The position numbers and the translations under genes were made by a program. DNA of 64,000 bases. It comes from Microbacterium sp. 1.5R (lineage in GTDB: Bacteria; Actinomycetota; Actinomycetes; Actinomycetales; Microbacteriaceae). Positions 1 through 9,753 of this stretch are shown here, piece after piece; within the stretch, counting starts at the first letter, position 1; each line of letters opens with the position of its first letter. The stretch covers positions 124,001-188,000 of the forward strand of contig NZ_VDRC01000002.1 of the NCBI RefSeq assembly GCF_007667425.1, in the 5' to 3' direction. Below the pieces are notes generated by a model, which worked only from the letters and a program-made list of their open reading frames with translations, was not told the DNA's origin and made no database searches.

Positions 1-659
1 GCTTCAAGGAGGGCATGGTCAACGGCCTGATCGGTCCGAACGGATCCGGCAAGACGACGTTCTTCAACTGCGTGACCGGCATGATCAAGCCGGACTCCGG
101 CGAGGTCAGCTACCGGGGCCAGTCGATCACCCGCAAGTCTCCCGACCGCATCGCGCGGGCCGGTATCGGCCGCAGCTTCCAGCTGTGCCGCGTCTTCCCG
201 CGGATGACCGTGATGGAGAACCTGCTGGTCGCAGTGCGCAGCACCAGCATCCGCCAGCAGCTGCGGTCGGCGCATGATCCGGACGAGCTCGAACGGGCGC
301 GCGGGTGGCTGCGGCGGGTCGGCATCGACCACCTCGAGCACGCCGAGGCGCGCAACCTCAGCTACGGCCAGCAGAAGCTCCTGGAGCTCGCCGGCGTGCT
401 CATGGGCGAGCCGGACACGATCATGCTCGACGAGCCGGCCGGCGGCGTGAATCCGGCCCTCATCGGCCGCATCGCCACGCTCGTCCGCGAGCTCAACGAC
501 GAGGGCAAGACCTTCATCATCGTCGAGCACAACATGGAGATGGTCATGAGCCTGTGCGATCACGTCGTCGTGTTCGACCGTGGGCGGCCGATCGCCGAGG
601 GCACCCCCGAGATCATCCAGCAAGATCCGCGCGTCCTGGAGGCCTACCTTGGAGTCTGA
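1..659 (+). CDS. livG: LivG-type amino-acid ABC transporter ATPase, 5' end outside window
   Basis: ATP-binding subunit of a LivG/LivF importer for branched-chain or other hydrophobic amino acids; some relatives carry urea or amides, so the substrate is inferred. The frame is open at the window edge: the codons before the ATG at 15 read Phe-Lys-Glu-Gly, so the true start and first strands lie upstream. Visible motifs are Walker A GPNGSGKTT, the LivG-style signature LSYGQQ, Walker B IMLDEP and the switch histidine in IIVEHNM. The stop overlaps the next ATPase gene by 11 bp. Permease and binding-protein genes are expected left of the window. Confidence 0.9.
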   Translation, partial: FKEGMVNGLIGPNGSGKTTFFNCVTGMIKPDSGEVSYRGQSITRKSPDRIARAGIGRSFQLCRVFPRMTVMENLLVAVRSTSIRQQLRSAHDPDELERARGWLRRVGIDHLEHAEARNLSYGQQKLLELAGVLMGEPDTIMLDEPAGGVNPALIGRIATLVRELNDEGKTFIIVEHNMEMVMSLCDHVVVFDRGRPIAEGTPEIIQQDPRVLEAYLGV

Positions 660-1395
660 AGCGAAGAACCTGCTCGAACTGCGCGACATCGAGGCCGGCT
701 ACGGTCGTGCCGCACTGGTGCTCCGCGGTCTCACGGTCGAGGTGCCGCCGGGTTCCGTCGTGTGCCTCGTCGGACCCAACGGCGCGGGCAAGTCGACCGT
801 GTTGAAGGTCGCCAGCGGCATGCTCAAGCCGCGGTCCGGCCGCATCTCGGTCGACGGCCGCGACATCACCGGCGACGGACCCCAGTCGATGCTGCGCAAC
901 GGCCTCGCGCACGTGCTGCAGGGGCACAGCGTGTTCCGCGAGATGACCGTCGGCGAGAACGTCATGCTCGGCGCGTTCACCCTGAAGGACCAGGCGGTCA
1001 TCCAGGAGCGCGTCGAGTTCGTGCAGAACCTCTTCCCCATCGTGGGGGAGCGGTGGAAGCAGCTCGCCGGGCTCCTCTCCGGCGGCCAGCAGAAGCAGGT
1101 CGAGTTCGCGCGGTCGCTCATGGTGAGCCCCAAGGTCGTGCTGCTCGACGAGCCGTCGATGGGGCTCGACCCCAAGACGACCGAGAAGGTGTTCGAGCAG
1201 GTCGTGAGAATGCGCGACGCGGGCACCGCAGTGCTGCTCGTCGAGCAGAACGCCCGCCGCGCTCTCGAGACCGCCGACATCGGGTGCGTGCTCGACCTCG
1301 GACGCGTGCACATCTCCGGGCCGGCGTCCGAGCTGCTGGCCGACCCGACTCTGGCCGCGCTCTACCTCGGAGGCAAGCCAGCCGCCAACCACTAG
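649..1395 (+). CDS. livF: LivF-type amino-acid ABC transporter ATPase
   Basis: Second ATPase of the same importer, 248 residues, close to the usual LivF length. Walker A GPNGAGKST, signature LSGGQQKQ and Walker B VVLLDEPSMGLDP are intact. I place the start at TTG 649 because it follows a purine-rich ribosome site (CTGGAGG, 636-642) and gives the 11-bp overlap typical of coupled livG-livF genes. A longer frame starting at 580 would add a tail encoded inside livG. The two ATPases presumably form a heterodimer on the inner face of the membrane. No clear terminator follows. Confidence 0.9.
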   Translation: MESEAKNLLELRDIEAGYGRAALVLRGLTVEVPPGSVVCLVGPNGAGKSTVLKVASGMLKPRSGRISVDGRDITGDGPQSMLRNGLAHVLQGHSVFREMTVGENVMLGAFTLKDQAVIQERVEFVQNLFPIVGERWKQLAGLLSGGQQKQVEFARSLMVSPKVVLLDEPSMGLDPKTTEKVFEQVVRMRDAGTAVLLVEQNARRALETADIGCVLDLGRVHISGPASELLADPTLAALYLGGKPAANH

Positions 1396-1532
1396 TCCCT
1401 CACCCACCAGGCCCGTCGGCGATTCGTCCGCCCACCCGCCGCGATCGTCCACTCCGCTGCAGTGCCGCCCCGGAGCGAGGCAGCAGTCCCCTCGGCACGA
1501 CACCACACGACGACGACGTTGAGAGGTCTCTG

Positions 1533-4500
1533 ATGCAGGAACGAAGCATGCGGTCGACGAGCACGAGCGGGCGGACGGACGGTGCCCAGCCGTCCCGACG
1601 AACACGCAGACGGATGGCCGCAGGAGCGGTCGCGGCGATCATGGTGGGCGGACTGCTCGCAGCATCCCCCGCCGCAGCCGCCGAGCCGTTCACCGAGCTG
1701 ATCGACTTCGAGGACTACCAGCGCACGGCGCTGAACGGTCAGGACGGGTGGGTCGCCTCCGCGGCCCCGCAGGTCGTGGCCGACCCCCTGAACGGCAACA
1801 ACCAGGTGGTGGAATCCGTCGGCGGCGGGCAGCAGGCGTACCGGGAGATCCCCGCGATCGCCGAGGGAGACATCGGCACGCTGTTCTTCCGGTTCCTGCG
1901 CACGGGCAGCGTCGACACGTCGTTCGGGCTCACCGACGTCGATGCGCCGAACGACTACTCGAACAGCCGCGCCTACGTGAACAACCAGAACGACGATGTG
2001 CTGCGGGTCCGCGACGGCGGAGCGTTCCGATCGGCCGGCGTCTGGTCGCGCGACGCCTGGCAGTGCGTCTGGATCGTCGCGGACAACGCGAACGACAAGG
2101 TCGCCGTATACAGCCAGGGCGGCGCGTACGACGAGATCACCCGCCTGCCCGAGGGCACCGAGCAGCAGTTCGGATTCCGTCAGGCCGTCGACGGGTCGCT
2201 CGACCGCTTCTTCTGGAAGAACGGCGCGTCGAGCGCCGGCCGCCTGCTGCTCGACGACGTGGCCGTCGACACCACCGGCGAGAACCTCGCGATCGCCACC
2301 GGCAACGAGGGCGACTGCGCGCCGGGGGAGACGCCGGCGCAGCCGCTGCTCAACCCACTGCCCGACCCCGAGCTCGCCTCCCTCGGCATCGAGGTCACCG
2401 AGCTGGCGCAGCTGCCGGAGTCGCAGACGACGCCCGCCACCCAGGATCAGCGACTCGTGCGGCACAACCGCATCACGCACCTCGACGAGGTGCCGGACGG
2501 ATCCGGGCGCCTGATGGTGCCGGACAACAACGCGATCCTGTACCTCGTCGACGGGGAATCGGGCGAGTATGTGCCGTACCTGAACGTGCGCGACCAGTTC
2601 GTGGACAACTTCCACAACAGCGCGGGTCTCGGCACCGGACTCGGCGCGGCGGAGTTCCACCCCGACTTCGCCGAGAACGGCCTGTTCTACACGGTGCACA
2701 CCGAGGGCGGCACGGCGCTCACTGAAGACGCCCCCGACTTCCCTGCCTACGGCAACACGCAGTTCCACAGCGTCATCACCGAGTGGACGGCGACGGATCC
2801 GGCGGCCGAGACGTTCGAGGGCACGCACCGCGAGGTCATGCGCATCCCCTTCGGCGGACGCGTGCACACGGTGCAGCAGATCTCCTTCAACCCGACGGCA
2901 GAGCAGGGCACCGCCGAGCACGGCATCCTCTACATCCTCGTCGGAGACGGCGGCAACGGCGTCGGCAACGGCAACCCGCAGGATCTCGCGACCCCGCAGG
3001 GCAAGGTGCTGCGCATCGACCCGACCGGGTCCGACAGCGCCAACGGCGAGTACGGCGTGCCGACCGACAACCCCTTCGTCGGTCAGGCCGGCGCTCTTCC
3101 GGAGATCTACGCGCTGGGCCTGCGTGACCCGCACCGCATCAGCTGGGACCCCAAGGGCGACCACACCATGTACCTCGCGCACATCGGCGAATGGCAGGTC
3201 GAATCGATCTACGCGGTCGAGCCGGGCGACAACTTCGGCTGGTCGGTGCGCGAGGGATCGTTCCTCGCCGAGAACCGGCAGATCTTCCCGCTTCCGGCCG
3301 ACGACGACCAGTACGGGTTCACGTACCCGGTCGCGGCCTACGACCACAACCGCGACCCGGGGCAGACGGGCGATGCCGGAGTGGCCGTGAACGGCGGGTT
3401 CGTGTATCGCGGCGACATCGCCGAGCTGCAGGGCCGCTACCTCTTCACCGACCTCGTGCGCGGATGGGTGCTCTCGACGCAGGCCGACGAGATGGTGCGC
3501 AACGACGGCGACATCGACGACCTCGCCACCATCGAGCAGCTGCGGGTCTTCGCGGACGGCGTCGAGACGACGTTCCAGGACCTCGTCGGCGACACCCGTG
3601 TCGACCTGCGGTTCGGGTCGGATGCCGATGGCGAGCTGTACCTGGTGTCGAAGGCCAACGGCAAGATCTGGAAGGTGACGGGTGCCCGCGACGTGGGGGC
3701 CCCGGCGTCGCCGTTCGTGCTCCCCGAGCTCGCGCCCAGCGTCGTGACCCACCACAACTTCGACCACCCCGGTGCCGGGAACGCGACCGTCGAGGTCGAC
3801 CAGGGCCGTTCAGGAACCGACATCTCGCTCATCAACGGCGGAGTCGAGATGCGCGTGGCCGACAGCGCCTACCCCGGCGCGGGCAAGGCGCTGCAGACGC
3901 AGCAGATGAGTCCGCGCACCGCATCGAACGACGATTGGAAGGCCGGCGTCTACGACCCCGCCGGCGTCGATTCGCTCTCGGCGTTCGCCGGGGCCGAGCA
4001 GGCGGCCGTCATGGGGTGGTTCAAGCCGACCGGCGATCACCCGGCGCTGAATTCGAACACCGCGAACCCCGACGACGTCTACAACGCGATCGGACTCGCC
4101 GGAGTGCTCACCGGCACCTCCGACGGCCACGCCGTGCGGGCGCTGCTCGAGGTGATCACGGTCGACGGCGAGCTGAAGCTCGTCGCCCTCGGCCGCCGTC
4201 TCGACGGCGGCGGGTCATGGACGTTCGCGGCCGACCTGCCGTGGGACGAGATTCTGCAGAAGGGGCAGTGGGTGCACCTCGCCGCGACCTTCGACTTCGC
4301 CGCAGGCGAGATGAAGCTGTTCATGAACGGCGAGGAGTTGGCCGGCCGCTACACCGCAGCGAACCCGTGGGGTGAGGGAGCCACGTCCGACACCGTGCCT
4401 GCCGGCATCAAGATCGGCGGCAGCTTCCCGCAGAACACCCGTGAGGCGAACCCGTTCCACGGGCGCATGGACGACGTGATGCTGCTCGACACGGTGCCGA

Positions 4501-5723
4501 CCGCCGCGCAGATCGCCGCGCAGTACGCGCTCTACGATGCGGCGCCGAGCCAGCCGCCGGCACCCGCGCCGTGCACTCCGGAGGGCGCCGTCATCACCGA
4601 CGCGATGGATGCCGCGAACTGGGCGCCTCGGACCCCTGCGAAGTGGGAGTTCCCCGGCGACCAGATCATCCTCACCGAGCCCGGAACGGATCCCGGGGAC
4701 GGCATCCGTCGACCGTTCGAGTACGCCGTGCTCACCGAGGGCGATGCGCTCGGCTCGTTCGACCTGACCGCCCAGGTGCGACTCGATGAGAAGGCGTCGG
4801 TCAACAACCGCGACGTCATCCTCGTCTTCGGCTGGCAGTCGGATACGGAGTACTACTACGCCCACCTGTCGAAGGACAACACGATCTACCCGCACAACGG
4901 CATCTTCAAGGTCGACGGGGCTGATCGTGAGCGCATCGACGACCAGTGGAACGGCACGATCGGCGCCCCGCCGGCGGTGACGGACGAGGAGTGGCACGAT
5001 GTGCGACTCATCCGCTGCGCGGACACCGGACAGGTCGCCGTGTACGTCGACGGGCTGGCCTCGCCGCTGATGACCGCGACCGACACGACCTTCCCGACGG
5101 GGCGGGTGGGCTTCGGATCGTTCGACAACTTCGGTCGGCTGCGCGATCTGACGGTCACGACCGCCGCGGTCGCACCCGTCGACGAGGTCGCGCCCGAGGT
5201 CACGGTGAAGAGCGAGACGGGCGCGACCGTCGGGCGGGACGGGGTGTACAGCAAGGTCTCGTTCAAGCTCCACGACGAGGGCAGGATCGACCGACTGACG
5301 CTGAACGGCGTGGAGAAGGACCTCACGGACGACGTCTGGTCCGACCTCAACGGCGTCGTGCCGGGTGCTTTCGGGGCTGTGGAGGGCGCCAACACGCTGG
5401 TCGTGTCGGACGTCGCCGGGAACACCACGACCGTCGCCTTCACGCTCGACGTCACCCCTCCGACCGTCACGGTCAAGGGCGGAGCGACCGAGACGGTCGG
5501 CGCCGACGGGGTCTACAGCAAGGTCTCGTTCAAGCTCCACGACCCGGGCAGGATCGACCTCGCGGTCCTGAACGGCGTCGTCAAGGACCTCAGCGACAAC
5601 CCCTGGTCAGACCTCAACAACGTCGTCATCGGATCGTTCGGAGCCGTCGCCGGAGAGAACACGCTCGTCGTGCGCGACGTCGCCGGCAACGCGACGACGA
5701 TCCGGTTCACGCTGACGAGGTAG
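1533..5723 (+). CDS. Secreted multidomain sugar-dehydrogenase-like (GSDH/PQQ type) protein
   Basis: A 1396-residue exported protein. The start at ATG 1533 follows GAGAGG and gives an Arg-rich n-region, a hydrophobic stretch (residues 28-43) and a likely signal-peptidase site after SPAAAA near residue 50. Residues about 280-716 look like the six-bladed beta-propeller of glucose/sorbosone (PQQ-dependent) dehydrogenases, with HNRITHLDEVPDGSGRL and GLRDPHRISWD. Residues about 743-1003 resemble a LamG/concanavalin-like sandwich and 1013-1213 a second glycan-binding-like sandwich. Two tandem Ig-like modules (about 1217-1396) end the protein and repeat every 89 residues. There is no LPXTG or membrane anchor, so release or non-covalent wall binding is inferred. 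PQQ dependence and substrate are unproven. Confidence 0.75.
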   Translation: MQERSMRSTSTSGRTDGAQPSRRTRRRMAAGAVAAIMVGGLLAASPAAAAEPFTELIDFEDYQRTALNGQDGWVASAAPQVVADPLNGNNQVVESVGGGQQAYREIPAIAEGDIGTLFFRFLRTGSVDTSFGLTDVDAPNDYSNSRAYVNNQNDDVLRVRDGGAFRSAGVWSRDAWQCVWIVADNANDKVAVYSQGGAYDEITRLPEGTEQQFGFRQAVDGSLDRFFWKNGASSAGRLLLDDVAVDTTGENLAIATGNEGDCAPGETPAQPLLNPLPDPELASLGIEVTELAQLPESQTTPATQDQRLVRHNRITHLDEVPDGSGRLMVPDNNAILYLVDGESGEYVPYLNVRDQFVDNFHNSAGLGTGLGAAEFHPDFAENGLFYTVHTEGGTALTEDAPDFPAYGNTQFHSVITEWTATDPAAETFEGTHREVMRIPFGGRVHTVQQISFNPTAEQGTAEHGILYILVGDGGNGVGNGNPQDLATPQGKVLRIDPTGSDSANGEYGVPTDNPFVGQAGALPEIYALGLRDPHRISWDPKGDHTMYLAHIGEWQVESIYAVEPGDNFGWSVREGSFLAENRQIFPLPADDDQYGFTYPVAAYDHNRDPGQTGDAGVAVNGGFVYRGDIAELQGRYLFTDLVRGWVLSTQADEMVRNDGDIDDLATIEQLRVFADGVETTFQDLVGDTRVDLRFGSDADGELYLVSKANGKIWKVTGARDVGAPASPFVLPELAPSVVTHHNFDHPGAGNATVEVDQGRSGTDISLINGGVEMRVADSAYPGAGKALQTQQMSPRTASNDDWKAGVYDPAGVDSLSAFAGAEQAAVMGWFKPTGDHPALNSNTANPDDVYNAIGLAGVLTGTSDGHAVRALLEVITVDGELKLVALGRRLDGGGSWTFAADLPWDEILQKGQWVHLAATFDFAAGEMKLFMNGEELAGRYTAANPWGEGATSDTVPAGIKIGGSFPQNTREANPFHGRMDDVMLLDTVPTAAQIAAQYALYDAAPSQPPAPAPCTPEGAVITDAMDAANWAPRTPAKWEFPGDQIILTEPGTDPGDGIRRPFEYAVLTEGDALGSFDLTAQVRLDEKASVNNRDVILVFGWQSDTEYYYAHLSKDNTIYPHNGIFKVDGADRERIDDQWNGTIGAPPAVTDEEWHDVRLIRCADTGQVAVYVDGLASPLMTATDTTFPTGRVGFGSFDNFGRLRDLTVTTAAVAPVDEVAPEVTVKSETGATVGRDGVYSKVSFKLHDEGRIDRLTLNGVEKDLTDDVWSDLNGVVPGAFGAVEGANTLVVSDVAGNTTTVAFTLDVTPPTVTVKGGATETVGADGVYSKVSFKLHDPGRIDLAVLNGVVKDLSDNPWSDLNNVVIGSFGAVAGENTLVVRDVAGNATTIRFTLTR
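5244..5720 (+). repeat. Tandem 267-bp duplication inside the secreted protein gene
   Basis: Two in-frame copies of an 89-codon unit. The conserved core encodes VYSKVSFKLHD, then DVAGN about 65 codons later. Cores start at 5244 and 5511, exactly 267 bp apart. The high nucleotide identity suggests recent duplication of an Ig-like module. Confidence 0.8.
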
Positions 5724-5725
5724 CG

Positions 5726-5788
5726 CGTCTCGTCTCGCTCCGCTCGCTCGACGACCCGTGGGACGCCCCGCGGGTCGTCGAGCGAGCG
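5726..5788. repeat. REP-like palindrome, possible bidirectional terminator
   Basis: Perfect 18-bp inverted repeat (arms 5741-5758 and 5771-5788, 12-nt loop) between two convergent genes. The left 33 bases (5726-5758) match, with three changes, an arm of the element at 58087-58119, so this is a dispersed family. There is no T-run. Confidence 0.7.
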
Positions 5789-5843
5789 CTTGCCCCCCGT
5801 CGTCCCTCGCCGGCACCCCCGCCGGCACCCACCCCGCGGGAAC

Positions 5844-6788
5844 TCAGCTCCGCGGGAACTCCACTCCCGTGAGCTTCTCCGACAGCGTCCAGATCCGTCG
5901 GGCGTCGTCGTCGCTCTGCAGCCGTGAGTACAGCGGCTGCTCGGCGGGAGCGCCGCCGAGGTGGCCGGGTCCGCTCGGGCCGTAGAAGGCACCGCCTCGG
6001 GCCTCGGGTGAGGCGGCGGCGTATAGCGCGGGCAGGGCGGCGGTCTCGGGTGTCCCCAGCAGGATGCCGCGCGCCGACAGCCAGCGGATGAGGCGCACCC
6101 CCGCGGTGTCGCGCTCCCGGCCGAGTTCCGGACGGGCGGCGAGCAGACTCGTCGGGGCCACACCGGGGTGCGCCACGTTGCTGCTGACGCCCCACCCGTG
6201 GGCGCGGCTGCGTCGGTCGAGCTCGAGGCCGAACAGCCCGAACGCGATCTTGGACTGGCTGTACGCCCGGGCGCCCTGGTACGACCGCTCCCAGTTCGGG
6301 TCATCCCAGTTGATCGCTCCCGAGTTCGCCGAGACGCTGAGCTGCGACGTCACCCGTGCCTCGCCCTCGCGAAGCTGCGGCAGCAGGTGCGCGACGAGGG
6401 CGAAATGGCCCAGGTGGTTCGTGCCGAACTGCAGCTCGAATCCGTCGGCCGTGGTCTGACGCTCCGGGGGCGTCATCACCCCGGCGTTGTTCACGAGCAG
6501 GTGGATCGGTGCCCCGTCGGCGCGCATCGCCGCGCCGAACGCGGCGACCGACTCCAGCGACGAGAGGTCGAGCGGCAGCGTGCGCACCTGTGCGTCGGCG
6601 GATTCGGCGCGGATCGCGCGCACCGCGGCATCCCCCTTCGCGGTGTTGCGCACGGGCAGGATCACCTCCGCGCCGGCTCGCGCCAGCCGCGAGGCGATGC
6701 GCAGTCCGATGCCGTCGCTGCCGCCGGTGATGACGGCGCGGCGGCCGGTCAGAGAAGGAAGGGTGATGTCGATGGTGCGTCGTGGCAT
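5844..6788 (-). CDS. Short-chain dehydrogenase/reductase (SDR)
   Basis: NAD(P)-dependent oxidoreductase of 314 residues. The cofactor motif TGGSDGIG is at residues 21-28, NNAG at 100-103 and the catalytic YSQSK at 176-180. The length and a C-terminal extension match the retinol-dehydrogenase/WW-oxidoreductase-like SDRs common in actinobacteria. The second position of the cofactor motif is Gly-Ser-Asp, which does not decide between NADH and NADPH. It is divergent from the XRE regulator at 6911, an arrangement often seen when the regulator controls the dehydrogenase. The true substrate cannot be read from the sequence. Confidence 0.85.
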   Translation of the reverse strand: MPRRTIDITLPSLTGRRAVITGGSDGIGLRIASRLARAGAEVILPVRNTAKGDAAVRAIRAESADAQVRTLPLDLSSLESVAAFGAAMRADGAPIHLLVNNAGVMTPPERQTTADGFELQFGTNHLGHFALVAHLLPQLREGEARVTSQLSVSANSGAINWDDPNWERSYQGARAYSQSKIAFGLFGLELDRRSRAHGWGVSSNVAHPGVAPTSLLAARPELGRERDTAGVRLIRWLSARGILLGTPETAALPALYAAASPEARGGAFYGPSGPGHLGGAPAEQPLYSRLQSDDDARRIWTLSEKLTGVEFPRS

Positions 6789-6910
6789 GGTGTGCTCCTC
6801 GGTTGTCGTCGTCCACTCTCGCCGCGACCGCGCGCGGTATCCAGGACATGACGATCAGTGGATGCCGCCTCCGAGCCGTGTGAGGATCGATCAGACGACC
6901 AGGGGGATAC

Positions 6911-7753
6911 ATGCCGATCGACCGCGACGCTCTCGCCGAGTTCCTGCGCCACCGCCGCGAGGTGCTGCAGCCCGAGGACGTCGGCCTGCCTCGGGGGACC
7001 CGCCGCCGCACGGCGGGACTCCGTCGGGAGGAGGTCGCCGCGCTCAGCCATATGTCGCCCGACTACCTCGCGCGTCTCGAACGCGGGAGCGGTCCGCAGC
7101 CCTCCGAGCAGATGCTGTCGTCGATCGCGCAGGGTCTGCACCTGACGCTCGACGAACGCGACCACCTCTTCCGGCTGGCCGGCCATCGTCCTCCGCAGAG
7201 CGGGGCGGGCAGCGAGCACATCAGCCCCGGGATGCTGCGCATCCTCGACCGACTCGAAGACACCCCGGCCGAGATCGTCACCGAGCTGGGGGAGACGCTG
7301 CGGCAGACCCCGCTCGGCGTCGCGTTGACGGGAGACACGGCGGGCCTCGCCGGCCCTGAGCGCAGCCTCGGGTTCCGATGGTTCACCGATGCGCGCACCC
7401 GCGCGCTGTATCACCCGGACGACCACGACTTCCTCGTGCGGCTCTGGGCCTCGGGGCTCCGGGAACTCGTCTCGCTGCGCGGCCCGCAGTCGCGGGCGGC
7501 CGAGTACGCCCGGCTGTTGGCGGAGCGCAGCGCCGAGTTCCGGGCCGCGTGGGAACGCCAGGAGATCGGCATCCGGCCCCGCGACACGAAGCGCTTCGTG
7601 CACCCTGATCTCGGCGAGATCGAACTCGCCTGCCAGACTCTCGTCGACCCCGTGCAGTCGCACCTGCTGCTGGTGTACACGGCCGTTCCGGGCACGGAGA
7701 GCCACGAGAAGCTGCAGCTGCTGTCGACGCTCGCGCCGCGCACCGCGCGCTGA
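6911..7753 (+). CDS. XRE-family regulator with MmyB-like ligand-binding domain
   Basis: DNA-binding regulator of 280 residues. The N-terminal helix-turn-helix (about residues 35-75, containing LRREEVAALSHMS) is followed by a larger C-terminal domain of the MmyB type, which binds fatty-acid-like ligands in studied members. It is transcribed away from the SDR gene, and the 122-bp gap between them should hold both promoters. A loose inverted repeat GGTATCC/GGATGCC (6836-6866) lies there but is too weak to call an operator. Likely role: controlling the SDR and itself. Confidence 0.85.
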   Translation: MPIDRDALAEFLRHRREVLQPEDVGLPRGTRRRTAGLRREEVAALSHMSPDYLARLERGSGPQPSEQMLSSIAQGLHLTLDERDHLFRLAGHRPPQSGAGSEHISPGMLRILDRLEDTPAEIVTELGETLRQTPLGVALTGDTAGLAGPERSLGFRWFTDARTRALYHPDDHDFLVRLWASGLRELVSLRGPQSRAAEYARLLAERSAEFRAAWERQEIGIRPRDTKRFVHPDLGEIELACQTLVDPVQSHLLLVYTAVPGTESHEKLQLLSTLAPRTAR

Positions 7754-7784
7754 GGGGCCGCGCCTGGCGCCCTCCGGTCGCAGC

Positions 7785-7817
7785 TCGTGCCGCCGAGATC
7801 CGATCTCGACGGCACGA
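7785..7817. terminator. Hairpin between convergent genes
   Basis: A 15-bp stem (7785-7799 and 7803-7817) with one mismatch and a CCG loop lies between the convergent XRE and export-protein genes. In minus-strand RNA the mismatch becomes a G-U pair, so the stem is complete there. No T-run follows. Confidence 0.55.
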
Positions 7818-7845
7818 AGTGCGACGGGAACAGCCGCAGCGTGCG

Positions 7846-8379
7846 TCAGCGGACGGCGTAGATCGCTCCGCCGACGATGATCGACACCGCCGTGGTCCAG
7901 AGGATGATGGCGACGGCCTGCCAGATGAGCACCCGGCCCTTGCCGACGCCGGAGGCGGCGAGCATGGTCGCGGTGAAGTGCGTCGGCAGCAGCAGCGGGC
8001 CGAGCAGGCTCACCCCCGGCACGCCGTATCGCTCGAACGCGCGCTGGAACTTCGCGCGGCGGGCGGTGCTGCGGTCCGTCTCGGCATCCGCTTCGGCGAG
8101 CGAGCCGCCGCCTGCCGCGACGGCCTCGCGACTGCGGGCCCTGGTGACGATCGCCTTGCGCGCCCCGGCGCCGGCGATCACGAGGATCGCGACGCAGAGG
8201 AAGTTCCCCGCCATCGCGGCGATGGCGGCGACGACCGGGTGGATGCCGCCGATGATGCCGATCGCGGCGGCGCCCTCGCCCTCGATGAAGGGGATGGCGC
8301 CGGCGAGCGCGACGATCAGCGGCTGTACGAGTTCGGGGACCTGGGCGACGAGGTTCTGGAAGGTCTCGACGAGGTTCAT
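7846..8379 (-). CDS. Small multi-drug export family membrane protein
   Basis: A 177-residue membrane protein resembling the small multidrug export (Sm_multidrug_ex) family. It has hydrophobic segments near residues 15-40, 45-75, 115-135 and 150-172, and the family-like PFIEGEGAAAIG and LLPTHFTATMLA stretches in the first and second half. I start it at ATG 8379, because AGGAG stands six bases upstream; an in-frame ATG at 8436 would add 19 poorly conserved residues without a clear ribosome site. The name of the family is historical and transport of drugs is not shown. It is divergent from the histidine kinase gene. Confidence 0.75.
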   Translation of the reverse strand: MNLVETFQNLVAQVPELVQPLIVALAGAIPFIEGEGAAAIGIIGGIHPVVAAIAAMAGNFLCVAILVIAGAGARKAIVTRARSREAVAAGGGSLAEADAETDRSTARRAKFQRAFERYGVPGVSLLGPLLLPTHFTATMLAASGVGKGRVLIWQAVAIILWTTAVSIIVGGAIYAVR

Positions 8380-8522
8380 GAGGAGCTCCTGGGGGTCGGG
8401 GAGGGCGGAGTCTCCGCCCTGATGACCCCAGTCCATCGCGTCGGAGGAGCCGGCGGCAGTGTCGCGCCGTCACCGGAATCCGGGCGGTTCGCACGCGGCA
8501 TCCATGACAACTGTCACGGACC

Positions 8523-8535
8523 TAGGGTGGGAGGG
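8523..8535 (+). promoter_or_regulatory. Leaderless -10 element of the histidine kinase gene
   Basis: TAGGGT (8523-8528) ends seven bases before GTG 8536, the spacing expected when transcription starts at the start codon. Confidence 0.55.
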
Positions 8536-9753
8536 GTGAGCAGCTCTTCCGCCCTCGCCTCTCCGCTCGGCGACCCGCCGCCCGGCGCGCGCGCTCTCGC
8601 CCGCGGCATCACCGCGACCTGGTGGTACACGGTCACCGCCGTCGTGTTCATCGAGGTCTTCCTCGTATTCGCGTGGGCGCTCCGGGTGCTCGCTACTCCC
8701 GTCGAGCCCGCGGCGATCGTCGTGGTCGGCATCGGCGGCATCGTCTGGCTGGCGTCGACGACCGTGCTGTTGTCGGCCTACCGGCACCGCGTCGAGAACG
8801 GCCCCGGCTTCCCGTGGGCGCGCATCGCCGTGCCGCTGCTCGTGGCCGTCGTCTACGGTGTCGCGGCCGGCCTCGCGGCGAACAGCTGGCTCTTCGGTGT
8901 GATGCCCGTCGCGCAGTCGGTGGTGCTGCTGAACTGGCAGCGCGGTGTGCGGGTGCGCGTCGTGGGGCTCGCCACTCTCGTGATGATCGGTGTCGCGTTC
9001 GTCGACGGCGCGCGCGGCGCGCTGGGCGGCGGCATCCCCGACTGGATTCCCACGCTCTACGCGATCGTCATCCCCGCGATGTCGGTGTCGTCGCTGTGGT
9101 GGTGGGACGTGCTGGTGACCCTCGACCGGGCGCGCGCGTCGGAGGCACGCCTCGCCGCCACCCAGGAGCGGCTGCGCATCGCGACCGACGTGCACGACCT
9201 GCAGGGCCACCACCTGCAGGTCATCGCGCTGCAGCTCGAGCTCGCCGAGCGGCTCATGCCTCGCGACCCGGACGCCGCGCTCGGTGAGCTCCGCGCCGCA
9301 CGCGCCAGCGTCGACGACGCGAGGCAGGGCACGCGCGATCTCGCGACGCGGTTCCGGTCCGTCCCGCTCGGCGACGAGGTCGCCAACGCCCGCGATCTGC
9401 TCAGCGCTGCGGGGATCGCCGTCGAGGCGGAGATCGCTCCGGATGCCGGTGAGGCGCCGGCGTCCGCGCTCGGACCCGTGATCCGCGAGACGACGACCAA
9501 CGTGCTCCGGCACGGAGCGGGTCGCCATGCGCGGCTGTCGTTCGCGCGCGCGGGCGAGGGGTGGCGGTACGAGGTCGTGAACGACGTCGATCCCGGTGCG
9601 CTGCGCGAGCACGCTGGATCGGGCCTCGACGGCATGAAGCGGCGCATCGCCGAGGTCGGCGGCACGCTGGAGGTGCGGGACGAGGGTGGCGAGTTCGCGG
9701 TCGTCGTCACCGTGCCCTCGCGCGACGACGCGGACCGAGGAGGGCCACGATGA
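8536..9753 (+). CDS. NarL-type sensor histidine kinase (DesK-like)
   Basis: Membrane sensor kinase of 405 residues. The N-terminal half carries five or six hydrophobic segments (about residues 30-190) and no obvious extracytoplasmic domain, so it may sense a membrane or membrane-proximal signal. The HisKA_3 dimerization box holds the phosphoacceptor His220 in DVHDLQGHHLQVIALQLE. The HATPase part has ETTTNVLRHG (N-box) and GSGLDGMKRR (G-box). Start GTG 8536 is set by the leaderless promoter, and the frame is open further upstream without a signal. ATGA overlap with the response regulator shows a coupled two-component operon. Confidence 0.88.
   Translation: MSSSSALASPLGDPPPGARALARGITATWWYTVTAVVFIEVFLVFAWALRVLATPVEPAAIVVVGIGGIVWLASTTVLLSAYRHRVENGPGFPWARIAVPLLVAVVYGVAAGLAANSWLFGVMPVAQSVVLLNWQRGVRVRVVGLATLVMIGVAFVDGARGALGGGIPDWIPTLYAIVIPAMSVSSLWWWDVLVTLDRARASEARLAATQERLRIATDVHDLQGHHLQVIALQLELAERLMPRDPDAALGELRAARASVDDARQGTRDLATRFRSVPLGDEVANARDLLSAAGIAVEAEIAPDAGEAPASALGPVIRETTTNVLRHGAGRHARLSFARAGEGWRYEVVNDVDPGALREHAGSGLDGMKRRIAEVGGTLEVRDEGGEFAVVVTVPSRDDADRGGPR

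Noticed and set aside
762..1532. Upstream extension of the secreted dehydrogenase-like protein
   Set aside because: It would run through livF in another frame; the signal peptide and ribosome site at 1533 give a better start.
6836..6866. GGTATCC/GGATGCC operator for the XRE regulator
   Set aside because: One mismatch in seven and a 17-base gap; too weak in G+C-rich DNA.
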